A DNA stretch of 64,000 nt from Diphasiastrum complanatum (taxonomy: Eukaryota > Streptophyta > Lycopodiopsida > Lycopodiales > Lycopodiaceae). Positions 63,335 through 64,000 of the stretch are shown here, piece after piece. The stretch is from the NCBI GenBank assembly GCA_029204225.1, contig CM055102.1:29068969-29132968 (forward strand). The letters are read 5' to 3'. A model generated the notes under the pieces. The model worked only from the letters and a program-made list of their open reading frames with translations. It was not told the DNA's origin and made no database searches. Positions within the stretch are counted from its first letter, which is position 1; each line of letters starts with the position of its first letter. The translations under genes were made by a program, and so were the position numbers.

Positions 63335-64000
63335 ATGCTTTCTACTTCCCAAGGGAAAGCCAATCCCATCGTGGACACGCTTGATGGATCCAATCACCAT
63401 ATGTGGAAATTAAGATGAAAACTGTGCTAATGGCTAAGAAGTTGTATGATGTTGTCACAGGTGCAAAGGAAAGACCCGAAGTCGATGACCTTGCAATCTC
63501 TCGATGGAAGCTGAAGGATGGAAAGGCTTTCACGTTGATCATCCTCAACATATCAGACACACAAATCGGCCATGTGTCTGAAGCTCAGACCTCCAAGAAA
63601 GTTTGGGACATCTTGAGCACCCTGTACGAAGTGCGTAACGTAGCTTCCAAGCTACATCTCAAGAGAAAATTCTTCTCCCTCCAGATGACCAATGGTGATT
63701 CATTACAGAATTACATTAACTAGTTCAAGAACTTGCTACAGCAAATGGCCGCTGTCGAATTTGTCAGACGATCAAGATGCAGTAATGATACTGCTTTCAA
63801 GCCTGCCAATATCGTATGATAACTGGGTGATGATGATCACCACACACCCAGAGCTGACTCTATCACGAGTCATGACGATGTTGCTACATGAAGAGACAAG
63901 AAAAAACGAACCTTCTGGTTCCTCTATTGCCGACTCTCATGCCTTATACACATGCAGAAGAAGAGAGGCTCAAAGCCACATAAGCTGAATCAAAAGCCAA
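63335..64000 (+). pseudogene. gag: Copia fragment O: gag (UBN2 type), runs off the window
   Basis: MLSTSQGKANPIVDTLDGSN starts at an ATG at 63338; a frameshift near 63412 leads into KTVLMAKKLYDVVTGAKERP, ISDTQIGHVSEAQTSKKVWD, LSTLYEVRNVASKLHLKRKF and then NYIN with a stop. After another shift follows LSSLPISYDNWVMMI and LTLSRVMTMLLHEETRKN. This is a copia gag of a different family from M and C. The zinc knuckle is not reached, or is beyond the window. Confidence 0.88.

Overview
This window is a nested stack of plant LTR retrotransposons. I recognise no intact host gene. A land-plant nuclear genome is indicated by Ty1/copia elements with initiator-Met primer sites, a chromodomain Ty3/gypsy element, and large Athila-like Ty3/gypsy elements with a tRNA-Asp primer site and an extra gene after pol. 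The species cannot be told from the sequence.

Layout. 1-4237: fragments, namely part of an extra ORF (aORF), a tRNA-Asp-like sequence, GA microsatellites inside an LTR fragment, and an array of short dispersed motifs. 4238-about 35840: Athila-like element A (minus strand), with aORF, pol, protease and gag read from high to low coordinates. Element B (14525-34149, minus, 5-bp duplication ATAAT) is inserted in the leader of A. Copia element C (21826-28255, minus, duplication ATAAG, two 655-bp LTRs with about 6 differences) is inserted in the reverse transcriptase of B. 35845-39239: three copia fragments (J, I, H). 39250-60427: a divergent Athila-like element E (plus), broken up by copia pieces K and L, LTR-less Athila-like element D (minus, 42996-50040) and chromovirus G (53956-59503), whose 3' half is inverted. 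60428-64000: copia remnants M, N and O.

Main observation. Elements A, B, D and E, and fragment F, carry the same extra protein gene downstream of integrase in sense orientation, about 900-1040 codons where complete. It has an N-terminal domain, a Pro/Ser/acidic linker, a coiled coil and a conserved C-terminal domain. It has no visible signal peptide or membrane segment, so it does not look like a classical envelope protein. In A, B and D it follows a conserved TATA-containing block, preceded by an array of about 10-bp motifs. Related motif arrays lie in the 5' leaders of A and B, and the motif variant is shared within an element but differs between elements. This suggests a second transcription unit inside the retrotransposon with element-specific cis sites. 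That last step is inference; the sequence patterns themselves are visible.

All Athila-like copies are broken by stops, shifts, deletions or insertions. The youngest and best preserved element is copia C: its pol frame is open for 1068 codons, but its gag has a stop and a frameshift.
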